A stretch of 64,000 bases of DNA from NCBI RefSeq assembly GCF_003412465.1, contig NZ_QTJV01000001.1:1240001-1304000 (forward strand), read 5' to 3'. Positions 1 to 8,063 of this stretch are shown piece by piece. This stretch comes from Chitinophaga silvisoli (GTDB lineage Bacteria; Bacteroidota; Bacteroidia; Chitinophagales; Chitinophagaceae). Under the pieces are notes generated by a model. It was not told the origin of the DNA. It worked only from the letters and a program-made list of their open reading frames with translations, and did no database searches. How positions within the stretch are numbered: position 1 is the first letter of the stretch; every line of letters starts with the position of its first letter. A program made the position numbers and the translations under genes.

Positions 1-1164
1 TCGGAAGGAGATGAGCTGAATAAAATAATCAAAACAGAACAGGATTTTCAGGAGCATTTCTACTGGATGGATCATTATCTGGTGAAAATGTATGCATTCT
101 TGTTACTCTTAAAGGAAGGTATCGAATCGACCAATCAGGCAGACTTTAGAGTGCCCCCCACAATGAAACCTGATCCTGACGAATCTTCGCAGGACAAGCC
201 ATTTGAATACTTCGATTATCTTTTTTTTCGCAATGGGATTACTAAGCTAAGGCAAGCCTTCATGCCTTCCGCAGACGACTACTTCCACGTAACCGAACTT
301 GCCTGGGACAAAGAGACCGAGACGACTATATATTGGGAGCAAGATTCCGAAACTGGAGATTGGACACAACATAAATCCAGGTTTGGTGACAAACTTTTTT
401 CTGTGATGTACTCCCAATATCAGCAAAGCCGATCGTTGATTGATGATCGTATAAGTGTATGCCTTAACCATTCGGAGGCGGAATTTTACGTAAATAGGTG
501 TCTGGAACATCTAAAATATTTCCTAAAAAAAATACCCCAGCATAAAGACTATGAGAAGTATGACTTCCTGGAGAGATTCGCTCGTAGTATGATAAAATAT
601 CTGTTGGAGAGATATAATGTCTTTTGTGGTAAGCCTGACGAAATTATTGAAGCCGTTTTGAAAGACAGCCCACTTCTACCGGCCGCCGACACTCCGTTTG
701 TGCAAGCACTACCATTGCCTAATATACAAGTATTCCAAGTAGTAGGAATTCCCTTGGAACGGTTTGTAGCAATCTTCTCCTCGCATTTGAAAGGTATATG
801 CATCTCTCAGGAAACCTCCTTGGAGATCTTAGCCAGTGCGTTCAGCGGAAAGAGCTGCGAAACACCCCTGAGAATTAGATGGACTTGTACAGCACGTAGT
901 AAGACAGTGAATAAGCAACCGCTTTTTTATCTATTCAAACAATTGTGCGACAAGGGACTGATCGACCCTCAGAATTTGCAGTCTGATTTCCTGAAGCGAC
1001 TGCATTTTGTTTTTGTCGATGCGGATGATCGCCCACTTAATAATCTGCCAGTGAGTTACTCGACGACCACGAAACATCGAAAAACGGAGGACCAGTATCG
1101 CATCGCCATCGACAAAATGATTATTTCGATGTTGGCGGTGAAATCGGGTAAAACTGATGCTTAA
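1..1164 (+). CDS. Hypothetical protein, 5'-truncated by the window edge
   Basis: The reading frame is open from base 1 with no stop, so the first ATG at 67 is probably internal and the gene begins outside the window. At least 388 codons are visible. The product looks soluble: mixed alpha/beta composition, no signal peptide and no membrane segment. It has a helix-rich middle (around YEKYDFLERFARSMIKYLL) and a polar C-terminus. I recognise no family. It precedes a KilAC-domain gene and IS remnants in an accessory region, so a mobile-element origin is possible but unproven. Its last codons overlap the start of a cluster of GTTAAGC repeats. Confidence 0.6.
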   Translation, partial: SEGDELNKIIKTEQDFQEHFYWMDHYLVKMYAFLLLLKEGIESTNQADFRVPPTMKPDPDESSQDKPFEYFDYLFFRNGITKLRQAFMPSADDYFHVTELAWDKETETTIYWEQDSETGDWTQHKSRFGDKLFSVMYSQYQQSRSLIDDRISVCLNHSEAEFYVNRCLEHLKYFLKKIPQHKDYEKYDFLERFARSMIKYLLERYNVFCGKPDEIIEAVLKDSPLLPAADTPFVQALPLPNIQVFQVVGIPLERFVAIFSSHLKGICISQETSLEILASAFSGKSCETPLRIRWTCTARSKTVNKQPLFYLFKQLCDKGLIDPQNLQSDFLKRLHFVFVDADDRPLNNLPVSYSTTTKHRKTEDQYRIAIDKMIISMLAVKSGKTDA

Positions 1165-1278
1165 CCTTAATCAAAAGCTTAACTTTTGATGCGTTAAGCT
1201 ATTTTGTTTTAAAGCGTAGTTTGTTGAAAATTAATATAGTGTATTAGGTTAGGCCGTTAAGCTATGTTGTTAAGCTAT
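1159..1278. repeat. Cluster of GTTAAGC repeats (three direct, two inverted) upstream of the KilAC gene
   Basis: The 10-mer GTTAAGCTAT occurs at 1193-1202, 1256-1265 and 1269-1278. The inverted core GCTTAAC occurs at 1159-1165 and within AGCTTAAC at 1176-1183. The inverted copy at 1176 sits inside a small hairpin, ATCAAAAG-CTTAA-CTTTTGAT (about 1170-1190). Repeated copies in both orientations between two genes, just ahead of a phage-type regulator gene, suit an operator array. That role is inferred. Confidence 0.5.
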
Positions 1279-1373
1279 TTTTGTTGATTCATGTTTTGAC
1301 CATATTGCAGTGGAGTCGGAAGCCGGTCAGTACATATTGTACTGGATCGTCTGATGGCATAAAACGACTAAAT

Positions 1374-1673
1374 ATGATAAGAAATGAGAAGCTCCAAGAA
1401 GGAGCATGGTTTACGATGGCTCAGACCGCGAAAAAAATTGGAAAAACGGGTAGAAACAAGCTTTACAAACTGCTAAGGGAGAAAGGTATAATTATGAAAA
1501 ATAACGAGCCCTATCAATGCTACTGTGACACTGGGTATTTCAAGATGCAGTTTACTCCTAAATACAACAAAAGAGGGTTATTCATTACAGCATTTCCCTC
1601 CGTCTTGGTGTCAGAGGCGGGAGTTGAATTTATTGAGGCCCTTTTAAAGGAAATGGAGCCTGACAACGTTTAA
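1374..1673 (+). CDS. Phage antirepressor-type KilAC (ANT) domain protein
   Basis: The 99-residue product matches the KilAC/ANT C-terminal domain of phage antirepressors. It has a helix-turn-helix-like start (MAQTAKKIGKTGRNKLYKLL), then LREKGIIM, a PYQ motif and a GYF strand, ending in VSEAGVEFIEALLKEM. Full antirepressors carry an N-terminal Bro or Rha domain that is absent here, so this is a stand-alone domain or a remnant. The frame extends upstream to 1281, but those residues do not resemble the family. ATG 1374 is used; ATG 1416 has a better purine-rich stretch (AAGAAGGAG) about 11 bases upstream and is a real alternative. The repeat cluster at 1159-1278 lies directly upstream. Confidence 0.65.
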   Translation: MIRNEKLQEGAWFTMAQTAKKIGKTGRNKLYKLLREKGIIMKNNEPYQCYCDTGYFKMQFTPKYNKRGLFITAFPSVLVSEAGVEFIEALLKEMEPDNV

Positions 1674-1693
1674 AGATCCAATGAGTGAAAAAT

Positions 1694-1731
1694 AAGGGCC
1701 ATACGCCTAGGCGCCGGGACAGATGGCCTTT
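1694..1731 (+). terminator. Possible terminator after the KilAC gene
   Basis: AAGGGCCAT (1694-1702) can pair with ATGGCCTTT (1723-1731) with one mismatch. A pyrimidine-rich tract (TCCTTTCATTTCTT) follows. It lies 20 bases after the KilAC stop codon. The loop is long (20 nt), so the call is weak. Confidence 0.35.
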
Positions 1732-1770
1732 CCTTTCATTTCTTAATTACACTAAAAGGAGATTTTGGCA

Positions 1771-1830
1771 ATGAAAGTTAAATTGGATTTGCAACAAGAA
1801 AATAGACATTTAGTCAAGCAGCTTGTTTGA
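1771..1830 (+). pseudogene. 5' end of a gene cut off by an IS fragment
   Basis: ATG 1771 has a clear purine-rich ribosome site (AAAGGAG) about 10 bases upstream, rare in this window. It opens a frame of only 19 codons. From about 1814 the DNA belongs to the minus-strand IS3 transposase remnant, so the stop at 1828-1830 lies in IS sequence. The simplest reading is a gene truncated by an insertion. Too little remains to identify it. Confidence 0.25.
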
Positions 1831-2064
1831 TGAAAGAATTTCCAAATTGCTCAGGTGCCATATATTCCAGCCGGGAATGTATTCTCCTGCAATTATACCA
1901 AATTTCTATAAACTCAAATATCTCTCTTCTGGTGACTTCAAATGAATCGTAAATTATATTAAATCCTGTTTCTGACTTGAGAATCTTGAACAAGTTTTCA
2001 CATACACTGTTATCTCAGCAATTCCCTTTACGGCTCATACTTTGCTTTGCCTTATTTGACCTGC
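1814..2064 (-). pseudogene. IS3-family transposase (OrfB) C-terminal remnant
   Basis: Read on the minus strand, the DNA encodes the C-terminal part of an IS3-type OrfB integrase. It starts with QSMSRKGNC, the signature just before the catalytic Glu, continues with DNSVCENLFKILK and RREIFEFIEIWYN, and ends RLEYMAPEQFGNSF before a TGA at 1814-1816. The Trp normally following GNC is replaced by an in-frame TGA, so the piece is non-functional. The first two catalytic Asp residues and the helix-turn-helix N-terminus are missing. It abuts a second, opposite IS3 piece at about 2065-2074. Confidence 0.7.
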
Positions 2065-2073
2065 TTTGAATAA

Positions 2074-2706
2074 CATCCTGAATTCTTGACAGGGTACCAT
2101 AAGAAGTATCCATACTTGCTGAAGGGGCTTAATATGGACAGAAACAACTTTGTTTGGATCATGGATATCACTTACATTCCGTTGGCAAAAGGTTTTATGT
2201 ACCTGTGTGCGATTATAGACTGGCATAGCCGGTATCTGTTATCCTGGACGCTAAGTAATACAATGACTGTTGATTTCTGCCTGGAAGCTTTTCAAAAGGC
2301 CCTTTCCACGTATGGCGCACCTGAAATCTTAAATACAGATCAGGGAAGCCAGTTAACCAGTGAGGAATTCACCTCAGCAGTATTAAATATTGAGATGACA
2401 ATCAGCATGGATGGTGTCAGAAGAGCTACGGACAATATTTGTATTGAGAGGTTTTGGCGTAGCATCAAATACGAAAACATCTATCTCAATGCTTACGACA
2501 GTACGCTGGAATTATACAAAGGAATTCACAGCTATGTGGAATTCTATAATTGGGAAAGAAAACATCAAGGCCTTGGATATGTTACTCTTGCTGATGTTTA
2601 TGCCGCTGCTGATAGGTTATCCACATATTCACAGCTATTCACAAAGAGAAAAAAACTAACAAAAAAAGAGAAACTTTATAATAGTAGTAATAGATTGATT
2701 CATTAA
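2074..2706 (+). pseudogene. IS3-family transposase (OrfB), 5'-truncated
   Basis: This frame encodes the integrase core of an IS3-type OrfB: HKKYPYLLKGL, then DITYIP (first Asp), NTDQGSQ (second Asp) and NICIERFWRS (catalytic Glu), followed by VEFYNWERKHQGLGY. All three DDE residues are kept. An in-frame TAA at 2071-2073 precedes the homology. The N-terminal helix-turn-helix of OrfB and all of OrfA are missing, so about 200 of roughly 270-290 usual residues remain. A TTG at 2086 is the first possible start. TGCTGTCTAATAAAAGGGG near 2724-2742 resembles an IS3 right end, but no matching left end was found. The sequence differs in type from the neighbouring minus-strand remnant, so two different elements have decayed here. 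Confidence 0.7.
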
Positions 2707-2997
2707 ATAATAACCCACCTATTGCTGTCTAATAAAAGGGGAGTACCTAAGTTATATCCCCTCCTACTGAGCAAAAAGGAATTATCCTGTCTGGAAACGG
2801 AACTCAATACCCAGTGAATTCCAAAGTGTCTCCGCCCTTTAGTTATGCACATTTTACTTGACAAAAGATAAAATATCGCCGGGAGTTTTTTAACTTAGAA
2901 TAGACACAGGTACAGAAAGAAAGGCCGTCACTAAGTGTACAGCTGATGTGCTCTGATTATAGAAACCAAGTGATAACAAGCTGAATAAAGAAAAGAA

Positions 2998-5900
2998 ATG
3001 TCGAAGAAGAGATTATTAATGATTGGGATCAATGATTATCCTTCGGGCAAATATGGCAAACTATATAATACGGATGTTGACATTGTAAACCTGCAAGCTG
3101 CCCTGAAACCATTCGGTTATGATAATCCGGTGATTTTAAAGGATGGGGAGGCTACTAGGGCAGGTATTTTACAGGCACTGGAGACATTGCAGAAAGAAAG
3201 CCAGATGGAGGATGATATTGTCATACTTTTTGCAGGCCATGGCGAACTGAATATGGTGAGTCAGAAAATGGACTTTATCACGCATGATTACAATGACGGG
3301 CCTCACCAACTTATTACCGGCGATGAAATGGCTAGCTATATTGACGGCATGGGGGCCGCCAATATCCTTCTCTTTGCAGACTGCTGCTTCTCCGGTTCAC
3401 TTCATGTGAGATTAAACTCGGTTGCAAGCTTTAATCCATACGCCACTCCCGGACTTTACTCCAGGTGGATATTGAGTTCCGGTGGAGAAGAAAATGTCAC
3501 AGACGGAAAAAAGGGACAAGGCAGCCCTACCGTTGTGGCATTTGCGAAAACCTTGAAATCCGCTGACAAAATCGATGTTATTGAACTGCACTATCATATT
3601 GCTAGCATACTCAAAGGCAACGGGTACAAACAACAGCCGCAGCTGAAGCCACTAGCAGTAAAGTCACATAAAGATGGACTGTTTGAGTTTTACAGAGATC
3701 CCAATCAGCAACCTTCTGTTCTCACCGCTGAATTGCAGGCAAAAAAAGGAAGCCCGGGTGATGTTTATCTGACACGGTCAGTCATTGAATATGGTAAAGA
3801 CACTGACCCTCTGGCAGTGTTTTTCGATTCCCCTCTAAGGGTAAACTTCACCCAGGTTGTGATCGATAACCAGGTAGTTACTCTGCTGGCTACCTCAGGT
3901 AGCGGAAAAACATTTGAAGTAAATCATGTTCAAAAGGATTTATGGGCGGACGGTCGTTTCCTTCCAATGGAAGTCTCCTTGGTAAACTACACTGGTCAGG
4001 ACATAGATCAGATACTTCCGGATTATTGGCAGAATTTCCCGGCTGAGAGACTGGTTGTAATGTTTGAAGGGTTGGATGACGTCAGTAGTCAACATCTTCA
4101 AACAGCAGAAAACAAGATCAATGCGTTTATTGCAGCTAACCCTACTATGAAAGTGGTTGTCACCTGCAGAACCAACTTTTATAAACTCCCTGTTAATGGG
4201 GTAGGCGGTACCATTACTAATGCAAAGGTTTATTTTCTGGATGATATTGATCAACAGGTAATAGAGGATTATGTGAACAAACTAATACCCGGCGACAACG
4301 GGCGGTTCATGCAGGCACTTAATGACAGCGAGTTTCAGGACATCGCGGGGAAGGCATATTTTCTTAAGATGCTGCTTGCGTTTTACGAAAAGAATAAGCA
4401 TCTGGCTGTCGGCAGATCGGAGCTTCTTCACCTCACAATTACGGATGCAATTGAGCAGAACGTGGAAAAGTATAAAAACACCACCCCACTTACGCTTGTT
4501 CCGGCGAAAATACACCTGTTGTTGAAAAAGCTGGCCATGTTAATGGCAAGACTCGGCACGAAAGTCCTTTCTGAAGAACAAGTGGTGCAAATCCTGCAAC
4601 AGTCAGCTGATGATGAAGAAATGCTACGTTATTTACCCTTCCTGCAATTTGACTCCCAGACCCGAACCTGGAAGTTCGATCACAATAACATTCAGGAGAT
4701 ATTGACAGCGCAGGTGCTGGCAGATTCTACTGTATTAAAAATAATACAGATCATAGCTGTAAAGCATGTGCTTACGGTTGATCAATACTGGATAAATACG
4801 CTCTCTTTTCTTATAACCATACTATCAGAAGAAAAAAAGGCTCAACTGCTGGATTGGCTGGTGAATAATGATCCCGCTGCAATGATACGTTTTGAACGGG
4901 ATCGCGTGGATGAATCAATACGTACAGACGTCGCTGTGTGTCTGTTTGAATTTTTCCGTAAAAGAGGTGTCTGGATGTCGTCCCGCCGCTATAATGACAA
5001 AGAGTTTGCCCGGTTCTCAGAAACCAGAGGTTTCACTAGATACCTTCTGGACATTTTAGTTGCGCAGAAAGACTCAGAGAGTGTATACAGCAGTGTATTG
5101 AGGGTGATCAAATATATTAGCCCTCAAGGTATCTCACCTTTTCTGAGTGAGCTGAAAGGGATTCTTTTAGATATGTTGAAGAACGCCGAGGGAAATCCTG
5201 GATATGTCCACCAGATCATGTCTGTTATTGGGAGGCTGTACGGTTCCTCTGATCTTCCATTTGTTGATCAGTGTATATCCCTATACAAGGACAGAAACAA
5301 TGAAGATATCCGGGCAGGGCTGTACAAGTTGATTATTGCAAGTAATACTTCTGATAAATATATTTCCGTATTGTTGGATGGCATTGATTTTGAAAGGCTT
5401 ATCGGGCCAAATGAACGCAGTGGTACTACCCTGATGGATGAAGGGAGCAACCTGGTACGGGCGATTTCGGCGTTATCAACGCCGGCTGCCATTAAAGAGT
5501 TTCTCGCCTATTACAGCAAAAAACCACATAACGGAATTTTGTACAAGGATGATAAAATCAGAGTTCTTACGGCATTAACTGAAACCGCGGCTTCGCTCTA
5601 CGCAAAAGATCCGACTTTCTTCAATGTCATAATGGATATGATCAGCCAGTCAAAGTTTGGTCTGCATGTTCGGGATGACCGATATTATCTCACATTCTTT
5701 GAAAAAACAGGAACGGTATTACAGGCTATCCTGATGATGCTGAGCGATCCGACTGCGACATCGTATATGAAAAAAGAGTTTGCTGAGTTAATGATCACTG
5801 AAGCTGTTGTGCTGGAGCTGCAAAGTGAATATAACAATGGCAGGGTTTCCAGTACAGAAATCAAGGAGCTTTATGAGATGCTGAAATTCCAAACTATGGG

Positions 5901-7347
5901 CCGTGCAAAAACCGACGGACAGCTGGCTTTGGAGAGGATGTTTGCGGGAGATAGTTCACTCGGTCTTGTAGTAGAGAAAGCAGTCACAACTGTCTCCCCG
6001 GAACAACATTTTCAAAAGCTGATTCAACAGCTATTTGATTTTGTTACGTTGAAGGCTGAAATCAAATCGATCTTTGGGTTAGAAAATGGCAAAATATTAT
6101 CACGTTATGAACTGCGCACCCGGATTCAGGGAATGGAAAGATTGTCTCCGCTGACATATAAGGTATTCAACCACCTGACTTATTCCGGTCCACTGCCTAC
6201 GGCAGAACAGGCACTAGACTGGATTGAGAACAGCAATGCTTTCAAGCAGCTGTTTCTAAAGCTTATTTATGAATGTTCTCAAGGTTATCACATTGAAAGC
6301 AGAAAGTTCAGTGCAGAAGAGCTCCAAACAATAACTGAGTACAGTATAGCAGTCGCCGTTAAAGAGCATATCCAGGAGAATTTGTTGCAACATTGGGATT
6401 TGCTTAAGCCTATCGCCTGGTTCGCACAACACCTGCCGGTATCTTTTCCGGAAGAGTTATTGCTGGCACTTACAATAGATCCTGAAACAGGTACATTCCA
6501 GGTACAGAATGGTGTTATTGAATTTATCGCGGAAAAATTGGGAGCCAGTAAACTGAAGGCCCGCATAATTGACAATGTAAACAATACAGAACTGCCTCAT
6601 AGCTTTTGGGTCCCAAGTGCGGTATATGCAGTCAAGCAGAATATTATGGAAGTATTTCCGGCAATAAAGGCACGGTATATCAACGCGGAAGAAAAAATAA
6701 ATTTTTCCTTTGAGTTCTTGAATTATTTTGCTAGTGAGACAAAGGATCTCGAATTAATTCGTGATATTATGATGAACGCCAAGGATGTAACAGTGCGTCT
6801 GGGAGCCATTGACGCTTACAGAAAGAACACCCCGGATCCTGCAGCTTTCATTGAATATCTGAAACCATTGTTATTGGATGCTACCTGGGGAGAGGAGGAA
6901 CGTCTGACAATAGCAGGTCATCTGACCGCCCTGAATTCAGTGGAAGGCGTTCAATATCTCGCCGCCTATATCATTGCAAACCCCGGGGAGTCGAATTTAC
7001 ATATTCAGGGACTGCCAAAACTTACGAACTGTGATGCGTTACCGGAATTGTTTAAGCTGATCACATTGGGTAGAACATGTCAAGCCAATGACTACCGGCA
7101 GAGATATCTGGTTCAGCAGGCCACTGATGGAATCTACAACATAGGTATTCAGTCTACTGAAAATTATGACAAGACAGTAAAAGCCATTGAGGGATACCTC
7201 GCCACCAACACTGGTCAGATAACGGAGATCAACTTCCTGTATCTCCTCATTGATAATCTTAAAGATGCTCAGACAAACGGGCCAGCGAAATTTACCCTCA
7301 AGGAATTCGAGGATGATTTTTGGGATTATACATTTACATCAAAATGA
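2998..7347 (+). CDS. Caspase-like peptidase (C14) - NACHT NTPase - helical-repeat protein, candidate NLR-type defence protein
   Basis: The 1449-residue protein has three parts. Residues 1-235 are a caspase/metacaspase-like peptidase: catalytic His81 in FAGHGE and Cys130 in FADCCFSGS. Residues about 275-580 are a STAND/NACHT-type ATPase: Walker A ATSGSGKT (298-305), Walker B VVMFEGLDD (353-361), an Arg sensor in VVVTCRTN (387-393), and the FxHxxxQE winged-helix motif (Phe560, His562, Gln566, Glu567) typical of NACHT proteins. The remaining roughly 870 residues are helical and repeat-like, as in HEAT/ARM sensor regions. There is no signal peptide or membrane segment, so it should be cytosolic. 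Protease-NACHT-repeat architecture is known from bacterial NLR-like anti-phage proteins, where the C-terminus senses phage and the protease is the effector. The role here is inferred from architecture and from neighbouring phage and IS remnants. It stands alone, with 291 bp upstream and no partner gene. Confidence 0.85.
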   Translation: MSKKRLLMIGINDYPSGKYGKLYNTDVDIVNLQAALKPFGYDNPVILKDGEATRAGILQALETLQKESQMEDDIVILFAGHGELNMVSQKMDFITHDYNDGPHQLITGDEMASYIDGMGAANILLFADCCFSGSLHVRLNSVASFNPYATPGLYSRWILSSGGEENVTDGKKGQGSPTVVAFAKTLKSADKIDVIELHYHIASILKGNGYKQQPQLKPLAVKSHKDGLFEFYRDPNQQPSVLTAELQAKKGSPGDVYLTRSVIEYGKDTDPLAVFFDSPLRVNFTQVVIDNQVVTLLATSGSGKTFEVNHVQKDLWADGRFLPMEVSLVNYTGQDIDQILPDYWQNFPAERLVVMFEGLDDVSSQHLQTAENKINAFIAANPTMKVVVTCRTNFYKLPVNGVGGTITNAKVYFLDDIDQQVIEDYVNKLIPGDNGRFMQALNDSEFQDIAGKAYFLKMLLAFYEKNKHLAVGRSELLHLTITDAIEQNVEKYKNTTPLTLVPAKIHLLLKKLAMLMARLGTKVLSEEQVVQILQQSADDEEMLRYLPFLQFDSQTRTWKFDHNNIQEILTAQVLADSTVLKIIQIIAVKHVLTVDQYWINTLSFLITILSEEKKAQLLDWLVNNDPAAMIRFERDRVDESIRTDVAVCLFEFFRKRGVWMSSRRYNDKEFARFSETRGFTRYLLDILVAQKDSESVYSSVLRVIKYISPQGISPFLSELKGILLDMLKNAEGNPGYVHQIMSVIGRLYGSSDLPFVDQCISLYKDRNNEDIRAGLYKLIIASNTSDKYISVLLDGIDFERLIGPNERSGTTLMDEGSNLVRAISALSTPAAIKEFLAYYSKKPHNGILYKDDKIRVLTALTETAASLYAKDPTFFNVIMDMISQSKFGLHVRDDRYYLTFFEKTGTVLQAILMMLSDPTATSYMKKEFAELMITEAVVLELQSEYNNGRVSSTEIKELYEMLKFQTMGRAKTDGQLALERMFAGDSSLGLVVEKAVTTVSPEQHFQKLIQQLFDFVTLKAEIKSIFGLENGKILSRYELRTRIQGMERLSPLTYKVFNHLTYSGPLPTAEQALDWIENSNAFKQLFLKLIYECSQGYHIESRKFSAEELQTITEYSIAVAVKEHIQENLLQHWDLLKPIAWFAQHLPVSFPEELLLALTIDPETGTFQVQNGVIEFIAEKLGASKLKARIIDNVNNTELPHSFWVPSAVYAVKQNIMEVFPAIKARYINAEEKINFSFEFLNYFASETKDLELIRDIMMNAKDVTVRLGAIDAYRKNTPDPAAFIEYLKPLLLDATWGEEERLTIAGHLTALNSVEGVQYLAAYIIANPGESNLHIQGLPKLTNCDALPELFKLITLGRTCQANDYRQRYLVQQATDGIYNIGIQSTENYDKTVKAIEGYLATNTGQITEINFLYLLIDNLKDAQTNGPAKFTLKEFEDDFWDYTFTSK

Positions 7348-7805
7348 AAATGCTTATCTAAGGCTTGCTTATTATGATTCTTTTCAGTCTGGTTCTTCGG
7401 TTTGGTATAAGTAAATACTCCTATAGCGGGTCGCTGTCCGGGAAGCCGGCCATAGTCATAATAATAGATCCTTTATCTTTCGTCCTGTTTAGGTAAGATC
7501 CTATTTTCATATCGTTGCGGCTTTTGGGTTATAGGATACTGTGAACAATGGGTATGCCGTGCCATAGATATAAGGCGATCTATTTATCGTTTTAAGGGTG
7601 GCGTTAAAGAATGCGGATATAAGTGGAAATAATAGTGGAAAAAGAATTTTTCGAAATTTTTCCTGAACAGCTGTCAGGGCTGCCAGTTTTACCTTTCTAA
7701 TTCTGCCATTTAGGGAAGGGTAGGCAATAGATCGATTAGAAGAATCCCAGGAATTTTGTTTTTGCCAATTCCACCAGGAAAAGGTGTGAGTATTAGGACA
7801 ATTTC
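7348..7805. other. Non-coding stretch between the caspase-NACHT gene and tRNA-Leu
   Basis: No convincing gene is seen. A 102-codon minus-strand frame at 7507-7815 has no family resemblance and an odd composition. No integrase remnant and no clear terminator for the gene to the left could be found. Confidence 0.5.
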
Positions 7806-7870
7806 TGCTTGTCAATTGCTTGTCAATATAGTGGTAGAATGCGTTAAAACCTATGAATTATTGACAAGCA
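7806..7870. repeat. 11-bp repeat set beside tRNA-Leu (tandem direct pair plus inverted copy)
   Basis: TGCTTGTCAAT occurs twice in perfect tandem at 7806-7816 and 7817-7827. Its exact reverse complement ATTGACAAGCA is at 7860-7870. The set lies 48 bp from the 3' end of the tRNA-Leu gene, on the side facing the accessory region. Such short repeats beside a tRNA 3' end can be integrase or excisionase arm sites of an integrated element. No integrase gene is visible here, so this is a hypothesis. Confidence 0.5.
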
Positions 7871-7877
7871 TAAATTA

Positions 7878-7916
7878 AAAATGGCCCTGTAAATCAATTG
7901 ATTACAGAGCCATTTT
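7878..7916 (-). terminator. Terminator downstream of tRNA-Leu
   Basis: AAAATGGC plus CTGT (7878-7890) pairs with ACAG plus GCCATTTT (7904-7916) around an AT-rich, itself palindromic loop. The A and T runs at both ends would allow it to work on either strand. It starts two bases beyond the 3' end of the minus-strand tRNA. Confidence 0.7.
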
Positions 7917-7917
7917 G

Positions 7918-8001
7918 TGCCCAGAACTGGATTCGAACCAGCACACCCTTGCGAGCGCTGCGACCTGAACACAGTGCGTCTACCAATTTCGCCATCTGGG
8001 C
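7918..8001 (-). tRNA. tRNA-Leu (anticodon CAG)
   Basis: The minus strand folds as an 84-nt class II tRNA. The acceptor stem is GCCCAGA/TCTGGGC with discriminator A. The D arm contains TTGGTAGACGC. The anticodon stem CTGTG/CGCAG has the loop TTCAGGT, giving anticodon CAG. A long variable arm follows, then a T arm GCTGG-TTCGAAT-CCAGT. CCA is not encoded. The long variable arm and the D-arm sequence support leucine. Its 3' end faces the accessory region, the usual orientation for integration at a tRNA gene. Confidence 0.95.
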
Positions 8002-8063
8002 AACTGATTACCGTGTTAGGGGATGCAAATGTACGCACTTTTTCAATACCTCCAAATTTCTCC

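Noticed and set aside
7507..7815. 102-codon minus-strand frame near tRNA-Leu
   Set aside because: Odd composition, no family similarity and it runs into the repeat region; no promoter or ribosome site.
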